This document shows positions 1 through 8,681 of a stretch of 64,000 nucleotides of DNA, one piece after another. The DNA comes from an uncultured Ruminococcus sp. (GTDB lineage Bacteria > Bacillota > Clostridia > Lachnospirales > Lachnospiraceae), in the NCBI GenBank assembly GCA_934359255.1, contig CAKRLG010000008.1, forward strand, positions 1-64,000, written 5' to 3'. Position 1 is the stretch's first letter; every line of letters starts with the position of its first letter. The position numbers and the translations under genes were made by a program. Below the pieces are notes generated by a model that was not told the origin of the DNA, made no database searches, and saw nothing but the letters and a program-made list of their open reading frames with translations.

Positions 1-21
1 TCCAGAGGAATGTAGAAAACC

Positions 22-42
22 ACGCCGCTGATGAAGCGGCGT
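22..42. terminator. GC-rich hairpin at window start
   Basis: Perfect 8-bp stem ACGCCGCT (22-29) / AGCGGCGT (35-42) with a 5-base loop, followed by a weak T-rich stretch. It probably ends a gene lying left of the window; the T-tract is poor, so it could also be another structured element. Confidence 0.5.
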
Positions 43-100
43 TCGTTTATTCACAGGCGTATGGTTTGACGTTTACACACCATATTTATGAAATTATACG

Positions 101-129
101 TTGACACAAGCAATTTGCTATATTAAAAT
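101..129 (+). promoter_or_regulatory. sigma-A promoter for the HTH gene
   Basis: TTGACA at 101-106 and TAAAAT at 124-129 with a 17-base spacer. This places the start of transcription just before the palindrome at 140-152, so a protein bound there would block transcription. Confidence 0.75.
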
Positions 130-139
130 GATAGGAAAT

Positions 140-152
140 AACGCATTGCGCT
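140..152. promoter_or_regulatory. palindromic operator candidate, copy 1
   Basis: AACGCA-T-TGCGCT, a 13-bp near-palindrome just downstream of the -10 box. A better copy (AACGCA-A-TGCGTT) sits at 388-400 before the second gene. The likely binder is the HTH protein encoded at 170-367; this is inference. Confidence 0.55.
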
Positions 153-169
153 AGTTTTGAGGAGAGAAA

Positions 170-367
170 ATGGGGAGAGGAAAAGAAGTCAAAGAATTAC
201 GTGAAAAGATGGGAATGAATCGGAGAGAGTTTAGTGATTATTATGGAATTCCGTATCGAACGGTTCAGGATTGGGAAGCAGAGAAGAGAGAACTTCCGGA
301 TTATTTGTTAAGATTGATGAAATATCGGGCGGAAATTGAGAAAAGAGTTGCAGAAAAAGAGAAATAG
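170..367 (+). CDS. small HTH protein, putative antitoxin or autoregulator
   Basis: A 65-residue protein that is almost entirely one helix-turn-helix of the XRE/Cro-like type. Residues about 8-45 form the DNA-binding helices (LREKMGMNRREFSDYYGIP, then TVQDWE) and the C-terminus is a charged helix. A good GAGGAG ribosome site precedes the ATG. Small free-standing HTH proteins of this kind commonly repress their own operon, often as antitoxins or phage/ICE regulators. The repeated palindrome before this gene and before the next one fits that role. The DNA-binding fold is fairly clear; the antitoxin role is inference. Confidence 0.75.
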   Translation: MGRGKEVKELREKMGMNRREFSDYYGIPYRTVQDWEAEKRELPDYLLRLMKYRAEIEKRVAEKEK

Positions 368-387
368 TTTTATTTTAACCTTTATAT

Positions 388-400
388 AACGCAATGCGTT
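388..400. promoter_or_regulatory. palindromic operator candidate, copy 2
   Basis: Perfect 6-bp arms AACGCA / TGCGTT around a central A, 26 bases before the TTG start of the next gene. It matches the site at 140-152, apart from the central base and two bases in the right arm. Confidence 0.55.
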
Positions 401-425
401 TAAAAGCGCGATTGAGGAGGAAAAT

Positions 426-965
426 TTGGAGAGAAAAGTAAATGTAATTGAAGATCTTGATGGTCAGAAAACAGTATTTATTCATGATATTTTATTTAAG
501 GGGAAACGGTCAGTAAACTGGAATGAAGTTGAAGCATATTTGAGACAATATGTTGGAGAATTCTATCAAATAGAAGATTGTAATAAAATTGTATATATTG
601 GAAATGATCTTCCAGATGAATATGCACATTCTGGGTATACAAGAATTTTAAAAGGCGCAAATGCAAAAGCCAAAGCTAATGCAGCACAAGGTTTACCAGA
701 ATTACTAGAAATTGCAACTAATGAAACATATGCAAATAATCAAAAAGAGAAACATATAAAAGATGCAAAATATGGTTGGTATACATATGATTCCAAATTT
801 GCGCTTCCTGTATTTGGAGATGATGGGAAAATTGAAAGATATAATGTTTTTGATGTTGCGATGTTAGTAAGACATGATGCTGATGGAAAATACTATTTAT
901 ATGATATTATGAAAATAAAAAAAGAAACGAGCATCCTTTTCGGGTCTAACGACCTTACTCAGTAA
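426..965 (+). CDS. putative barnase/EndoU/RelE-superfamily nuclease-like protein
   Basis: A 179-residue protein starting at TTG behind an AGGAGG site (414-419). No ATG is better placed. The second half (KIVYIGNDLPDEYAHSGY, GWYTYDSKFALPVFGD, RYNVFDVAMLVRHDADGKYY, then KKETS) resembles the Phage-Barnase-EndoU-ColicinE5/D-RelE-like domains found at the C-termini of phage and ICE polyvalent proteins, as far as can be judged by memory of their pattern. These are predicted RNases. With the small HTH gene upstream it could be a toxin. The last codons look prematurely stopped: past the TAA at 963-965 the frame continues as QNPFLNSIIIS, as in longer relatives. The family assignment is tentative. Confidence 0.5.
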   Translation: MERKVNVIEDLDGQKTVFIHDILFKGKRSVNWNEVEAYLRQYVGEFYQIEDCNKIVYIGNDLPDEYAHSGYTRILKGANAKAKANAAQGLPELLEIATNETYANNQKEKHIKDAKYGWYTYDSKFALPVFGDDGKIERYNVFDVAMLVRHDADGKYYLYDIMKIKKETSILFGSNDLTQ

Positions 966-1169
966 CAAAACCCATTTCTTAATTCTATTATAATTAGTTT
1001 TGGTCAAAAGTCAACTAAAATATAAAAATTCTGATTCAGCATACTTTGGATGAAAATTTTTATTGGTAAGATAAATATAAAAAAGAAACGAGCACCCCGT
1101 TTGAGCAATCGCTGTACGGTAACAAACCCATTTCTTAACTTCATAAAGTACTTCTATCAAAAGTCAATC
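914..1169 (+). repeat. imperfect direct repeat of a gene tail
   Basis: About 914-1015 recurs at about 1074-1169. Shared segments include AAAAAAGAAACGAGCA, TAACAAA(A)CCCATTTCTTAA and CAAAAGTCAA. Copy 2 reads KKETSTPFEQSLYGNKPIS then stop, and in another frame NPFLNF..YQKSINM, paralleling NPFLNS..GQKSTKI after copy 1. It looks like the leftover 3' end of a second, related gene, deleted except for its tail. Confidence 0.6.
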
Positions 1170-1241
1170 AATATGTAAGAAATTACAAAGAATATCACGA
1201 TTTAATTTAAATAACAGTTATCAACCAAAGGAGAACAACCA

Positions 1242-3746
1242 ATGAACAATCACGATAACAACCCCAAATACATCCAAATCCGAGGCGCCAGAGTCCATAA
1301 CCTGAAGAACATAAACGTAAATATCCCCCTGCACCAGATCGTAGGCATCGCAGGTGTGTCCGGTTCGGGGAAGTCGTCGTTGGCGTTGGGGGTGTTGTAT
1401 GCGGAGGGTTCCAGGCGGTATCTGGAATCGCTTTCTACTTATACGCGAAGACGTATGACAGGTGCGGCGAAGGCGCAGGTGGATGAAGTTTTGTATGTGC
1501 CGGCGGCGCTTGCGCTGCATCAGCGGCCGGGGATTCCGGGGATCCGGAGTACGTTTGGTACGGGAACGGAGCTTTTGAACAGTCTGCGGCTGATGTATTC
1601 GCGGCTGGCGTCACATCGGTGTCCCACTGGGCATTATGTGGAGCCGACATTAAAAGTGGCAGCGGAGCAGGAGATTCTTTGTCCGATCTGTGGGGAACAG
1701 GTGCAGCCGCCGAGTGCGGAAGAACTTGCATTTAATTCGCAGGGGGCATGCCCGGAATGTGGCGGTACCGGGCGGGTACGGACGGTAAATATCGATTCTC
1801 TGGTACCCGACGATTCCATTAGTATCGATGACGGGGCAGTTGCACCGTGGAACAGTCTGATGTGGTCACTGATGACAGATGTGTGCCGGGAAATGGGTGT
1901 TCGCACGGATATTCCGTTTCGCGAGCTGACGGAGAAAGAAAAAGATATTGTTTATCACGGACCGGCGGAAAAGAAACATATTTTTTATAAAGCAAAGAAT
2001 TCGAACCAGGCAGGAGAACTGGATTTTACCTATTATAATGCGGTGTATACTGTGAAAAATGCTCTTGCAAAAGTAAAAGATGAAAAGGGCATGAAACGTG
2101 TGGAAAAATTCCTGAAAGAAGAGATTTGCCCGCAGTGTCAGGGAAGCAGACTTTCCGAAAAAGCGAGAGCACCGAAACTTCGCGGCATCGGACTGGCGGA
2201 GGCGTGTCAGATGACTTTAAAGGATCTGATTGTATGGGTTGCCGGTGTTCCGGATTCTTTGCCGGAGGAAATGCGTCCAATGGCGGAGGCAATCTGCGAA
2301 TCCTTTCAGACAGCTGCAAAAAGACTGATGGATCTGGGACTTTCTTACCTGTCTCTCGACAGAGCAGCTGCGACATTGTCTACCGGGGAGCGGCAACGGA
2401 TGCAGCTGGCGAGAGCTGTAAGAAACCGTACGACAGGTGTATTGTACGTGTTGGATGAGCCTTCCATCGGATTACATCCTTCCAATATTAATGGATTGAA
2501 TGCCGTGATGCATGATCTGATCGCAGATGGCAATTCGGTTCTTCTGGTCGATCACGATACGCAGATTTTGTCCGAAGCTGACTGGATCGTGGAGATGGGA
2601 CCGGAGGCAGGAAATGGCGGCGGATATGTGATCGCAGAGGGAACGATCCCTGAGATTACAAGGAATCCGGCTTCCATGATTGGTCCGTTTTTAGCGCAGA
2701 AAACGAATTCGCCAGTACGGGAACAGACGGATGCTGAAAAAATGTTTGATCTGGGAGTCATCCATCTTTCTACCAATGCGATCCATACGGTAAAACCTCT
2801 GGAAGTCGATATTCCGAAAGGAAGGCTGACGGTTGTGACTGGTGTATCCGGCTCCGGCAAGACTACGATGGTGCTGGAAAGCCTGATTCCGGGACTGGAG
2901 GCAGCACTGAACGGGGATACATTGCCGGAACACGTGGAAAATGTTTCTGCGGAAGGCATTTCCCATGTGAAACTGATCGATGCGTCACCGATTGGAATCA
3001 ATATCCGTTCTACTGTGGCAACGTATGCCAATGTGCACGATGAATTTCGGAAGATTTACGCAAAAACAGACGATGCCAAAAGGATGAAATACAAAGCAAA
3101 GGATTTTTCCTATAATACCGGAAATCTCAGATGTCCGGCGTGTGATGGCACGGGGCAGATCACACTGGATGTACAGTTTTTGCCGGATGTGGATGTGGTG
3201 TGTCCGGAATGTAAGGGATCCCGGTATGCGAAAGCGGCATGGCAGGTTTGCTATGAAAAGGAACCGGGAAAAAGATATTCGTTGCCACAGATGATGGCGA
3301 TGGATGTGAACACGGCACTTCAGGCGGCAGGAGACTGGAAAGTGGTGCGGCAGCGGCTGGAAGTATTGCGCGATCTTGGGCTTGGCTATCTGACTCTGGG
3401 TGAGGCGACACCGGGACTGTCCGGCGGGGAAGCACAGAGACTGAAACTTGCCAGTGAGATGGGAAAAGGGCAGTCAGATTCCGTTTTCGTGTTCGATGAA
3501 CCGACGATTGGATTACATCCATTGGACGTAAAGACGCTGCTCCAGGTGTTCCAGGCACTTGTGGATCAGGGGGCAACCGTGATTGTGATAGAACACGATC
3601 TGGATGTGATACGAAACGCAGATTATATCATCGATATGGGTCCGGAAGGCGGCGAAGCAGGCGGAAGGATCGTTGCCGTGGGAACACCGGAGCAGGTTGC
3701 AGAAAATAAGAACAGCGTTACCGGGGAATTCATACGTCGAAAATAA
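1242..3746 (+). CDS. UvrA-like ABC ATPase (short, class II type)
   Basis: An 834-residue protein with two tandem ABC ATPase halves of the UvrA type: Walker A GVSGSGKS at 38-45 and 534-541, signatures LSTGE (379-383) and LSGGE (726-730), and Walker B with DEPSIGLHP and DEPTIGLHP. Zinc-binding CxxC pairs are at 147-150, 170-173, 297-300, 631-634 and 654-657. It is about 100 residues shorter than housekeeping UvrA and the region after the first Walker A is divergent, as in UvrA2/drug-resistance-type paralogues. It probably binds damaged or drug-bound DNA; whether it works with UvrB is not evident. It is monocistronic and converges with the LysR gene at 3748. Confidence 0.85.
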   Translation: MNNHDNNPKYIQIRGARVHNLKNINVNIPLHQIVGIAGVSGSGKSSLALGVLYAEGSRRYLESLSTYTRRRMTGAAKAQVDEVLYVPAALALHQRPGIPGIRSTFGTGTELLNSLRLMYSRLASHRCPTGHYVEPTLKVAAEQEILCPICGEQVQPPSAEELAFNSQGACPECGGTGRVRTVNIDSLVPDDSISIDDGAVAPWNSLMWSLMTDVCREMGVRTDIPFRELTEKEKDIVYHGPAEKKHIFYKAKNSNQAGELDFTYYNAVYTVKNALAKVKDEKGMKRVEKFLKEEICPQCQGSRLSEKARAPKLRGIGLAEACQMTLKDLIVWVAGVPDSLPEEMRPMAEAICESFQTAAKRLMDLGLSYLSLDRAAATLSTGERQRMQLARAVRNRTTGVLYVLDEPSIGLHPSNINGLNAVMHDLIADGNSVLLVDHDTQILSEADWIVEMGPEAGNGGGYVIAEGTIPEITRNPASMIGPFLAQKTNSPVREQTDAEKMFDLGVIHLSTNAIHTVKPLEVDIPKGRLTVVTGVSGSGKTTMVLESLIPGLEAALNGDTLPEHVENVSAEGISHVKLIDASPIGINIRSTVATYANVHDEFRKIYAKTDDAKRMKYKAKDFSYNTGNLRCPACDGTGQITLDVQFLPDVDVVCPECKGSRYAKAAWQVCYEKEPGKRYSLPQMMAMDVNTALQAAGDWKVVRQRLEVLRDLGLGYLTLGEATPGLSGGEAQRLKLASEMGKGQSDSVFVFDEPTIGLHPLDVKTLLQVFQALVDQGATVIVIEHDLDVIRNADYIIDMGPEGGEAGGRIVAVGTPEQVAENKNSVTGEFIRRK

Positions 3747-3747
3747 T

Positions 3748-4626
3748 TTATTTTTGTAATTTTTTTATAAAATGCAAAAAACAATCCATGGCCGGAGTAT
3801 ATTCTCCGGCTTTTTTATATGCAAATCCGATCCGGAGTACCGGTGATTCTTCCAGTGGGACGGACACTACTCCGGCATGTTGAAACAGATGGAAATTGCT
3901 TTCTGCAAAAAGACTGATACCTTCTCCGACAGCAACGGCACTGATTAAAGACTCTACGCGTGCGGTACGAAGAATCGACGGATGAATTCCTGCATTTTGA
4001 AAAATCTGCATACAAAGCTGATAAATGGATGTGTATGGGTGCATCAGCAGAAAAGACTGATCGGTCAGTGCTGTAACAGAAAGCTTTTCTCGTGTTGCCA
4101 GTGGATGATCTGCCGGAAGCATGACGCAGATCCGGTCGGTTGCAATAGGAAAAAAATGGTAATGTTCCGTACCGATCATAGATTCTCTGGCAAGAATCAT
4201 GGCAAATCGCTTCTTTTCGATGCCTTCCATTAATTCGGTTTCTTCCACCTCGGTAAGAGCAAGAGAAATCTCCGGGTGTTCTTTCTGAAACAGGCGGAAA
4301 CTTCCGGTAAGATGATACTGTGAAAGTACAGGAAGGGTTCCCACAGATAATTGCTGTTCCTTGGCAGTCTGATACAGAGACATCCGATGAAGCATCTGGT
4401 GATATTGCCGGGAAAGTTCCTGGGCTTCCTGATAAAAAAGTTCTCCGGCGGGTGTCAGTACCGCATTTCGGCGGCTGCGGTCAAAAAGTTGAAGATTTAA
4501 TTCTTTTTCCAGTTTCTGTATCTGTTTGGAAAGGGTAGATTGTGTTGTATGGAGCAGTTCTGCCGCATCAAAAAAGGTATCTGCATGCACAGCGGCGATA
4601 AAGCAGTCGATCTGTTCAAAAGTCAT
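3748..4626 (-). CDS. LysR-family transcriptional regulator
   Basis: A 292-residue protein with the standard N-terminal winged HTH (residues 1-60: FEQIDCFIAAV, TTQSTLSKQIQKLEKEL, LFDRSRRNAVLTPAG) followed by a periplasmic-binding-protein-like effector domain. It is transcribed divergently from the UbiD decarboxylase operon with 152 bases between. That spacer carries several LysR-type dyads. The arrangement matches the BsdA-bsdBCD logic of Bacillus subtilis, so it probably senses a phenolic acid and activates the decarboxylase genes. The effector is unknown. Confidence 0.9.
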   Translation of the reverse strand: MTFEQIDCFIAAVHADTFFDAAELLHTTQSTLSKQIQKLEKELNLQLFDRSRRNAVLTPAGELFYQEAQELSRQYHQMLHRMSLYQTAKEQQLSVGTLPVLSQYHLTGSFRLFQKEHPEISLALTEVEETELMEGIEKKRFAMILARESMIGTEHYHFFPIATDRICVMLPADHPLATREKLSVTALTDQSFLLMHPYTSIYQLCMQIFQNAGIHPSILRTARVESLISAVAVGEGISLFAESNFHLFQHAGVVSVPLEESPVLRIGFAYKKAGEYTPAMDCFLHFIKKLQK

Positions 4627-4660
4627 GGAAAATCCTCCTGGTTTCGCATCGTTTCTTTTT

Positions 4661-4716
4661 CATTCCATTCTGGAATCAATCATACCACAAAAAGAATTGA
4701 TTCGCTATGAGAATCT
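4661..4716. promoter_or_regulatory. LysR-type operator cluster
   Basis: Three overlapping dyads lie between the divergent start codons: ATTCCA-TTC-TGGAAT (4662-4676), GAATCAAT (4673-4680) with ATTGATTC (4696-4703), and GATTC-N7-GAATC (4699-4715). The last fits the classical T-N11-A LysR box. This is the expected place for both autoregulation and activation of the decarboxylase operon. Confidence 0.6.
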
Positions 4717-4778
4717 ATTTAAAATAATTTATCAGGAAATGCATTTTATAAAGAAGATGACAAAAAGGGAGCAATCGT

Positions 4779-6254
4779 ATGGAACAGAAAGTAAGAGATT
4801 TGAGAAGTGCCCTGAAACTTCTGGAAAGTATGCCGGGCCAACTGATTGAGACAGACGTAGAAGTGGATCCGATGGCGGAACTGGCTGGTGTATACCGTTA
4901 TGTGGGCGCCGGCGGTACGGTAAAACGACCGACCAAAGAAGGTCCGGCGATGATATTTAACAAGGTGAAAGGTCATCCAGAGGCGAAAGTGGCGATCGGG
5001 CTTCTGGCGAGCAGAAAACGAGTGGCAGCATTGCTGGACTGCCAGCCGGAAGATCTTGGAAAGATGTTATACGAAAGCGTGGCAAATCCGATTCCGCCGG
5101 TTGTTACGAAGGAGGCAGCACCGTGTCAGGAAGTGGTACATAAAGCGACAGATCCTGATTTTGACCTGTATCGTCTGGTTCCGGCACCGACCAACACACC
5201 GGATGATGCCGGACCGTATATCACACTTGGCATGTGCTATGCAACCCATCCGGATACTGGTGTTCACGATGTGACGATCCATCGTCTGTGTATCCAGGGA
5301 AAAGATGAGTTATCCATTTTCTTTACACCGGGAGCAAGACATATCGGAGCTATGGCAGAGCGTGCGGAAGCTCTGGGACAAAAACTGCCAATATCTATCA
5401 GCATCGGTGTGGATCCGGCGATTGAGATTGGTTCCTGTTTCGAGCCGCCAACAACACCACTTGGCTATGATGAACTTTCCGTTGCCGGAGCACTTCGAAA
5501 AGAACCTGTTGTTCTGTGTGACTGTGTTACCGTAAAAGAACGTGCGATTGCCAATGCGGAATATGTGATCGAAGGCGAAGTGATTCCTGATGTCCGCGTG
5601 CAGGAAGATCAGAATAGCCATACTGGATATGCGATGCCGGAATTTCCGGGATATACCGGACCGGCAAGTGATCAGTGCTGGCTGATCAAAGTAACCGCTG
5701 TAACCCATCGGAAGGACCCGATCATGCAGACCTGCATCGGACCCAGTGAAGAACATGTTTCCATGGCAGGTATTCCGACAGAGGCAAGTATCTACGGAAT
5801 GGTAGAAAAAGCGATGCCGGGCAGATTACAGAATGTATACTGCTGCTCCGCAGGTGGTGGAAAATACATGGCAGTTTTGCAGTTTAAGAAACTGACGGCC
5901 AGTGATGAGGGAAGACAGCGCCAGGCTGCGTTGCTGGCATTTTCGGCATTCAGTGAACTGAAACATGTATTTTTAGTAGATGAAGATGTCGACTGCTTTG
6001 ATATGAGTGATGTCCTGTGGGCGATGAATACCCGCTTTCAGGGAGACGCGGATATCATTACGATTCCGGGTGTTCGATGCCATCCACTGGATCCGTCCAA
6101 TGATCCAACCTGTTCTTCCAGTATCCGGGATCATGGAATTGCCTGCAAGACGATTTTTGACTGTACCGTGCCATATGATCAGAAACATCGGTTTGAACGT
6201 GCAAACTTTATGGAAGTGGATCCGGAAAAATGGCTGAAACACACCGATAAATAA
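4779..6254 (+). CDS. UbiD-family decarboxylase (hydroxyarylic acid type)
   Basis: A 491-residue UbiD-family protein, the full family length. These enzymes use prenylated FMN and a divalent metal to decarboxylate aromatic or alpha,beta-unsaturated acids without oxidation. Recognisable segments include GPAMIFNKVKGHP, DVTIHRLCIQ, GVDPAIEIGS and EYVIEGEVIPDVRVQEDQ, which carries the family's catalytic acidic residues. An AAGGGAG site precedes the ATG. It starts an operon with UbiX-like and LpdD-like genes, the arrangement of 4-hydroxybenzoate, vanillate or gallate decarboxylases (BsdC, LpdC types). The exact substrate cannot be read from the sequence. Confidence 0.9.
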   Translation: MEQKVRDLRSALKLLESMPGQLIETDVEVDPMAELAGVYRYVGAGGTVKRPTKEGPAMIFNKVKGHPEAKVAIGLLASRKRVAALLDCQPEDLGKMLYESVANPIPPVVTKEAAPCQEVVHKATDPDFDLYRLVPAPTNTPDDAGPYITLGMCYATHPDTGVHDVTIHRLCIQGKDELSIFFTPGARHIGAMAERAEALGQKLPISISIGVDPAIEIGSCFEPPTTPLGYDELSVAGALRKEPVVLCDCVTVKERAIANAEYVIEGEVIPDVRVQEDQNSHTGYAMPEFPGYTGPASDQCWLIKVTAVTHRKDPIMQTCIGPSEEHVSMAGIPTEASIYGMVEKAMPGRLQNVYCCSAGGGKYMAVLQFKKLTASDEGRQRQAALLAFSAFSELKHVFLVDEDVDCFDMSDVLWAMNTRFQGDADIITIPGVRCHPLDPSNDPTCSSSIRDHGIACKTIFDCTVPYDQKHRFERANFMEVDPEKWLKHTDK

Positions 6255-6286
6255 CCGGAATCTATCATGATGCAAGGAGTAGAAAA

Positions 6287-6856
6287 ATGAAAAAGCGAAT
6301 CGTCGTAGGTGCTACCGGAGCCAGCGGTCAGCCGCTACTGATCAAATGTCTGGAAATTATCCGGGAATCGGAAAAATTTGAATCGTATCTGATCATGACA
6401 GAAAGTGCGCGTCTGACGCTGGAATCAGAGACAACATGGAAAGTAGAAGAAGTGGAAGCGCTGGCGGATCATGTGTTAAAACCGGAAGAAATCGGAGCCG
6501 GACCGGCCAGTGGTTCGTTTCGGACAGCCGGAATGCTGATCGTCCCATGTAGTATGAAAACGATTGCCGGCATTCACAGCGGTTATGCGGAAAATCTTCT
6601 TCTTCGCGCCGCGGATGTGACGATCAAAGAGCAGCGCCCACTGGTGCTTGCGGCAAGAGAAACACCGCTCAGCCCGATTCATCTCCGGAATCTGCGGGAA
6701 CTTTCGATGATGCCGGGCGTCCGGATCATTCCGCCGATGATGACCTTTTATCACTGTCCGGAGAGTATTGATGAGATGGTCTATCATTTGGCCGCAAAAC
6801 TGCTGGAACCATTTGGCATCGAGGCAAAGGAGTATCGAAGATGGGCGGGATTGTAG
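6287..6856 (+). CDS. UbiX-like flavin prenyltransferase
   Basis: A 189-residue flavoprotein of the UbiX/Pad1 type. It joins dimethylallyl phosphate to FMN to make prenylated FMN, the cofactor of the UbiD-type enzyme encoded 32 bases upstream. Visible motifs are the N-terminal VGATGASGQPLL, the IVPCSMKTIAGI stretch and LVLAARETPLSPIHL near the FMN/phosphate site, all close to consensus. Its last 16 bases overlap the next gene, implying translational coupling. It is the BsdB/LpdB-type partner in the operon. Confidence 0.92.
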   Translation: MKKRIVVGATGASGQPLLIKCLEIIRESEKFESYLIMTESARLTLESETTWKVEEVEALADHVLKPEEIGAGPASGSFRTAGMLIVPCSMKTIAGIHSGYAENLLLRAADVTIKEQRPLVLAARETPLSPIHLRNLRELSMMPGVRIIPPMMTFYHCPESIDEMVYHLAAKLLEPFGIEAKEYRRWAGL

Positions 6857-7260
6857 AAAGTACAGAAACTATCTTCACTGTGGAACGCGAAGTGCGCGGA
6901 TATCCGTTGCGTGTGGGGGTAAAGAGAATAGGAGAAGATCTGTTGATCAGCGTGGAAGGCGGACAAAAGCCGCATATTGGCTGTGTGATTCAGTCCATTC
7001 CACGTCCATCTCTGACAGGCGATGGCAGTTACAGTGCCACATCTTCGGTACTGAATCTGACCGGACACAAAGATGAGTATCTGTGCCGGAAACTTTCCGA
7101 GCAGATCTGTGCAGCATGTCAGACTACCGTGGTGTGTACCGGGGGTGTGCATATTGATCAGATTACAAAGGAAGAAATTTGTGAGATTATGCGGATCATA
7201 GAAGATATGGGGAATGTTGTTATTCGGTATATCAAGAAACGGAATGAGGATCCAAAATAA
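6841..7260 (+). CDS. LpdD-like prenylated-flavin chaperone / decarboxylase subunit D
   Basis: A 139-residue protein whose ATG lies inside the end of the UbiX-like gene. Position and size fit LpdD, the accessory protein of gallate decarboxylase operons thought to help deliver or mature prenylated FMN. Seen in the sequence are an N-terminal beta-rich half (YPLRVGVKRIGEDLLISVEGG), a central IGCVIQSIPRPSLTGDG loop, and VVCTGGVHIDQITKEEI near the end. It is longer than B. subtilis BsdD. The family call rests on operon context and general pattern rather than on a clear motif. Confidence 0.65.
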   Translation: MGGIVESTETIFTVEREVRGYPLRVGVKRIGEDLLISVEGGQKPHIGCVIQSIPRPSLTGDGSYSATSSVLNLTGHKDEYLCRKLSEQICAACQTTVVCTGGVHIDQITKEEICEIMRIIEDMGNVVIRYIKKRNEDPK

Positions 7261-7302
7261 CAGAACTGTTCAAATTTTCTCTCATAAATCAAAAATTTCC
7301 CC

Positions 7303-7331
7303 GTGACAAGTCTTATATTTTAACGTATAGT
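7303..7331 (+). promoter_or_regulatory. promoter for the MFS gene
   Basis: GTGACA (7303-7308), a 17-base spacer, then TATAGT (7326-7331). Transcription would start about 14 bases before the hairpin at 7352-7398, giving the MFS gene its own leader apart from the decarboxylase operon. Confidence 0.55.
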
Positions 7332-7351
7332 ATTAGATAGAAAACAATTAC

Positions 7352-7398
7352 CAACCGGCGATGGAAAACCTTCGGGACGCCCTTTCCATCGTCGGTTG
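7352..7398 (+). promoter_or_regulatory. stable leader hairpin upstream of the MFS gene
   Basis: 16-base arms 7352-7367 and 7383-7398 pair with one G-U and a 15-base loop. There is no T-tract, so it is not a plain terminator. It stands between the candidate promoter and the ribosome site (about 7408-7417), so it may stabilise the mRNA or control expression of the transporter. Confidence 0.55.
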
Positions 7399-7428
7399 TG
7401 TTATGAAAAGGAAGGGGAAAGAAAAATA

Positions 7429-8589
7429 ATGTACACATTCTTATTACTGTTAATTTATCTGGCATTTATCAGCCTTGGTCTGCCGGATTCACTTCTTGGC
7501 TCTGCGTGGCCGGTCATGCATGAAGCTTTTCAGGTTCCGTTGTCTTACGCGGGAATGGTAACGATGATTATTTCCGGCGGAACGATCTGTTCGAGTCTGA
7601 TGTCAGAACGTCTGACAAAGAAATTTGGTACACAGATCGTAACGGTGTTCAGTGTCATGCTTACTGCAATTGCGCTGTTTGGATTCTCAACGGCAAGCGC
7701 TTTCTGGATGCTCTGTCTCTGGGCGATTCCATATGGACTGGGAGCGGGAGCCATTGATGCTGCGTTAAATAACTATGTGGCACTTCATTATAATTCCCGT
7801 CATATGAGCTGGCTACATTGTTTCTGGGGACTGGGAACGATCATCAGTCCTTATGTAATGAGTTATGCGCTGACCACCTCCGTATGGCAGAATGGCTATC
7901 GCATAGTATCTTTTATCCAGATCGGAATTACATTGATTCTTTTCGTGACACTGCCGGTATGGAAGGTCAATAAAAAAGAAATGGCACAGGAAGAAAAGGC
8001 AGAAGAAGAGATGGTAGGCATCAAAGGTGCACTGAAGATCAAAGGCGTTCCGAATCTGCTTCTTGGATTTTTCTCTTACTGCGCACTGGAATCTGCCGTG
8101 ATTCTGTGGGGAAGCAGTTATCTGGTGGGAGCAAAAGGAATCTCTGCGGAGCGTGCGGCGGCTTTTGCCTCCCTGTTTTGCATCGGAATTACACTGGGCA
8201 GATTCCTGGCCGGTTTTATTACAGAAAAAATGGGTGACCACAAGATGATCCGTCTAGGCATTTCTATTATTGTAGTTGGTTGTATTGGCATGTTGCTTCC
8301 GGTATCTATTGATGAATTTGCTCTGGTCGGTCTGGTCATTATGGGACTTGGCTGTGCACCGATTTATCCGTCCATCATCCATGCAACACCGGCAAACTTC
8401 GGTGAGAAGAATTCACAGGCGATCATCGGTATTCAGATGGCGAGTGCATATGTGGGATCTACCTTCATGCCACCGTTGTTTGGGCTGATTGCAAACCATA
8501 TTTCTGTTGGTTTGCTTCCCGTTTATGTATTGTTTTTCCTGATTCTGATGTTCTTTATGCTGAAGAAGACATTTAAACTGGTGAAATAG
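7429..8589 (+). CDS. MFS transporter
   Basis: A 386-residue membrane protein with about 12 predicted hydrophobic helices in two halves separated by a charged loop (about 180-205, KKEMAQEEKAEEEM). The N-terminus GLPDSLLGSAWPVM and the GLGAGAIDAALNN segment are typical of the FucP/sugar-permease-like branch of the major facilitator superfamily. The ATG at 7429 is chosen over an upstream TTG at 7396, which lies inside the leader hairpin; AAGGAAGGGG sits just before it. It follows the decarboxylase operon and could carry its substrate or product, but no residue shows this. Confidence 0.85.
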   Translation: MYTFLLLLIYLAFISLGLPDSLLGSAWPVMHEAFQVPLSYAGMVTMIISGGTICSSLMSERLTKKFGTQIVTVFSVMLTAIALFGFSTASAFWMLCLWAIPYGLGAGAIDAALNNYVALHYNSRHMSWLHCFWGLGTIISPYVMSYALTTSVWQNGYRIVSFIQIGITLILFVTLPVWKVNKKEMAQEEKAEEEMVGIKGALKIKGVPNLLLGFFSYCALESAVILWGSSYLVGAKGISAERAAAFASLFCIGITLGRFLAGFITEKMGDHKMIRLGISIIVVGCIGMLLPVSIDEFALVGLVIMGLGCAPIYPSIIHATPANFGEKNSQAIIGIQMASAYVGSTFMPPLFGLIANHISVGLLPVYVLFFLILMFFMLKKTFKLVK

Positions 8590-8599
8590 TAATAATCAG

Positions 8600-8641
8600 A
8601 CAGCTTCCGGGTTACGTGTCAGTTTCCTGAAAGCTGTTTTT
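8600..8641 (+). terminator. terminator after the MFS gene
   Basis: Imperfect stem ACAGCTTCCGG...CCTGAAAGCTGT ending in TTTTT, 11 bases after the stop codon. Confidence 0.6.
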
Positions 8642-8681
8642 GATTTGCATAATTTTATTTATATATAGAAAGGGAATAAAT

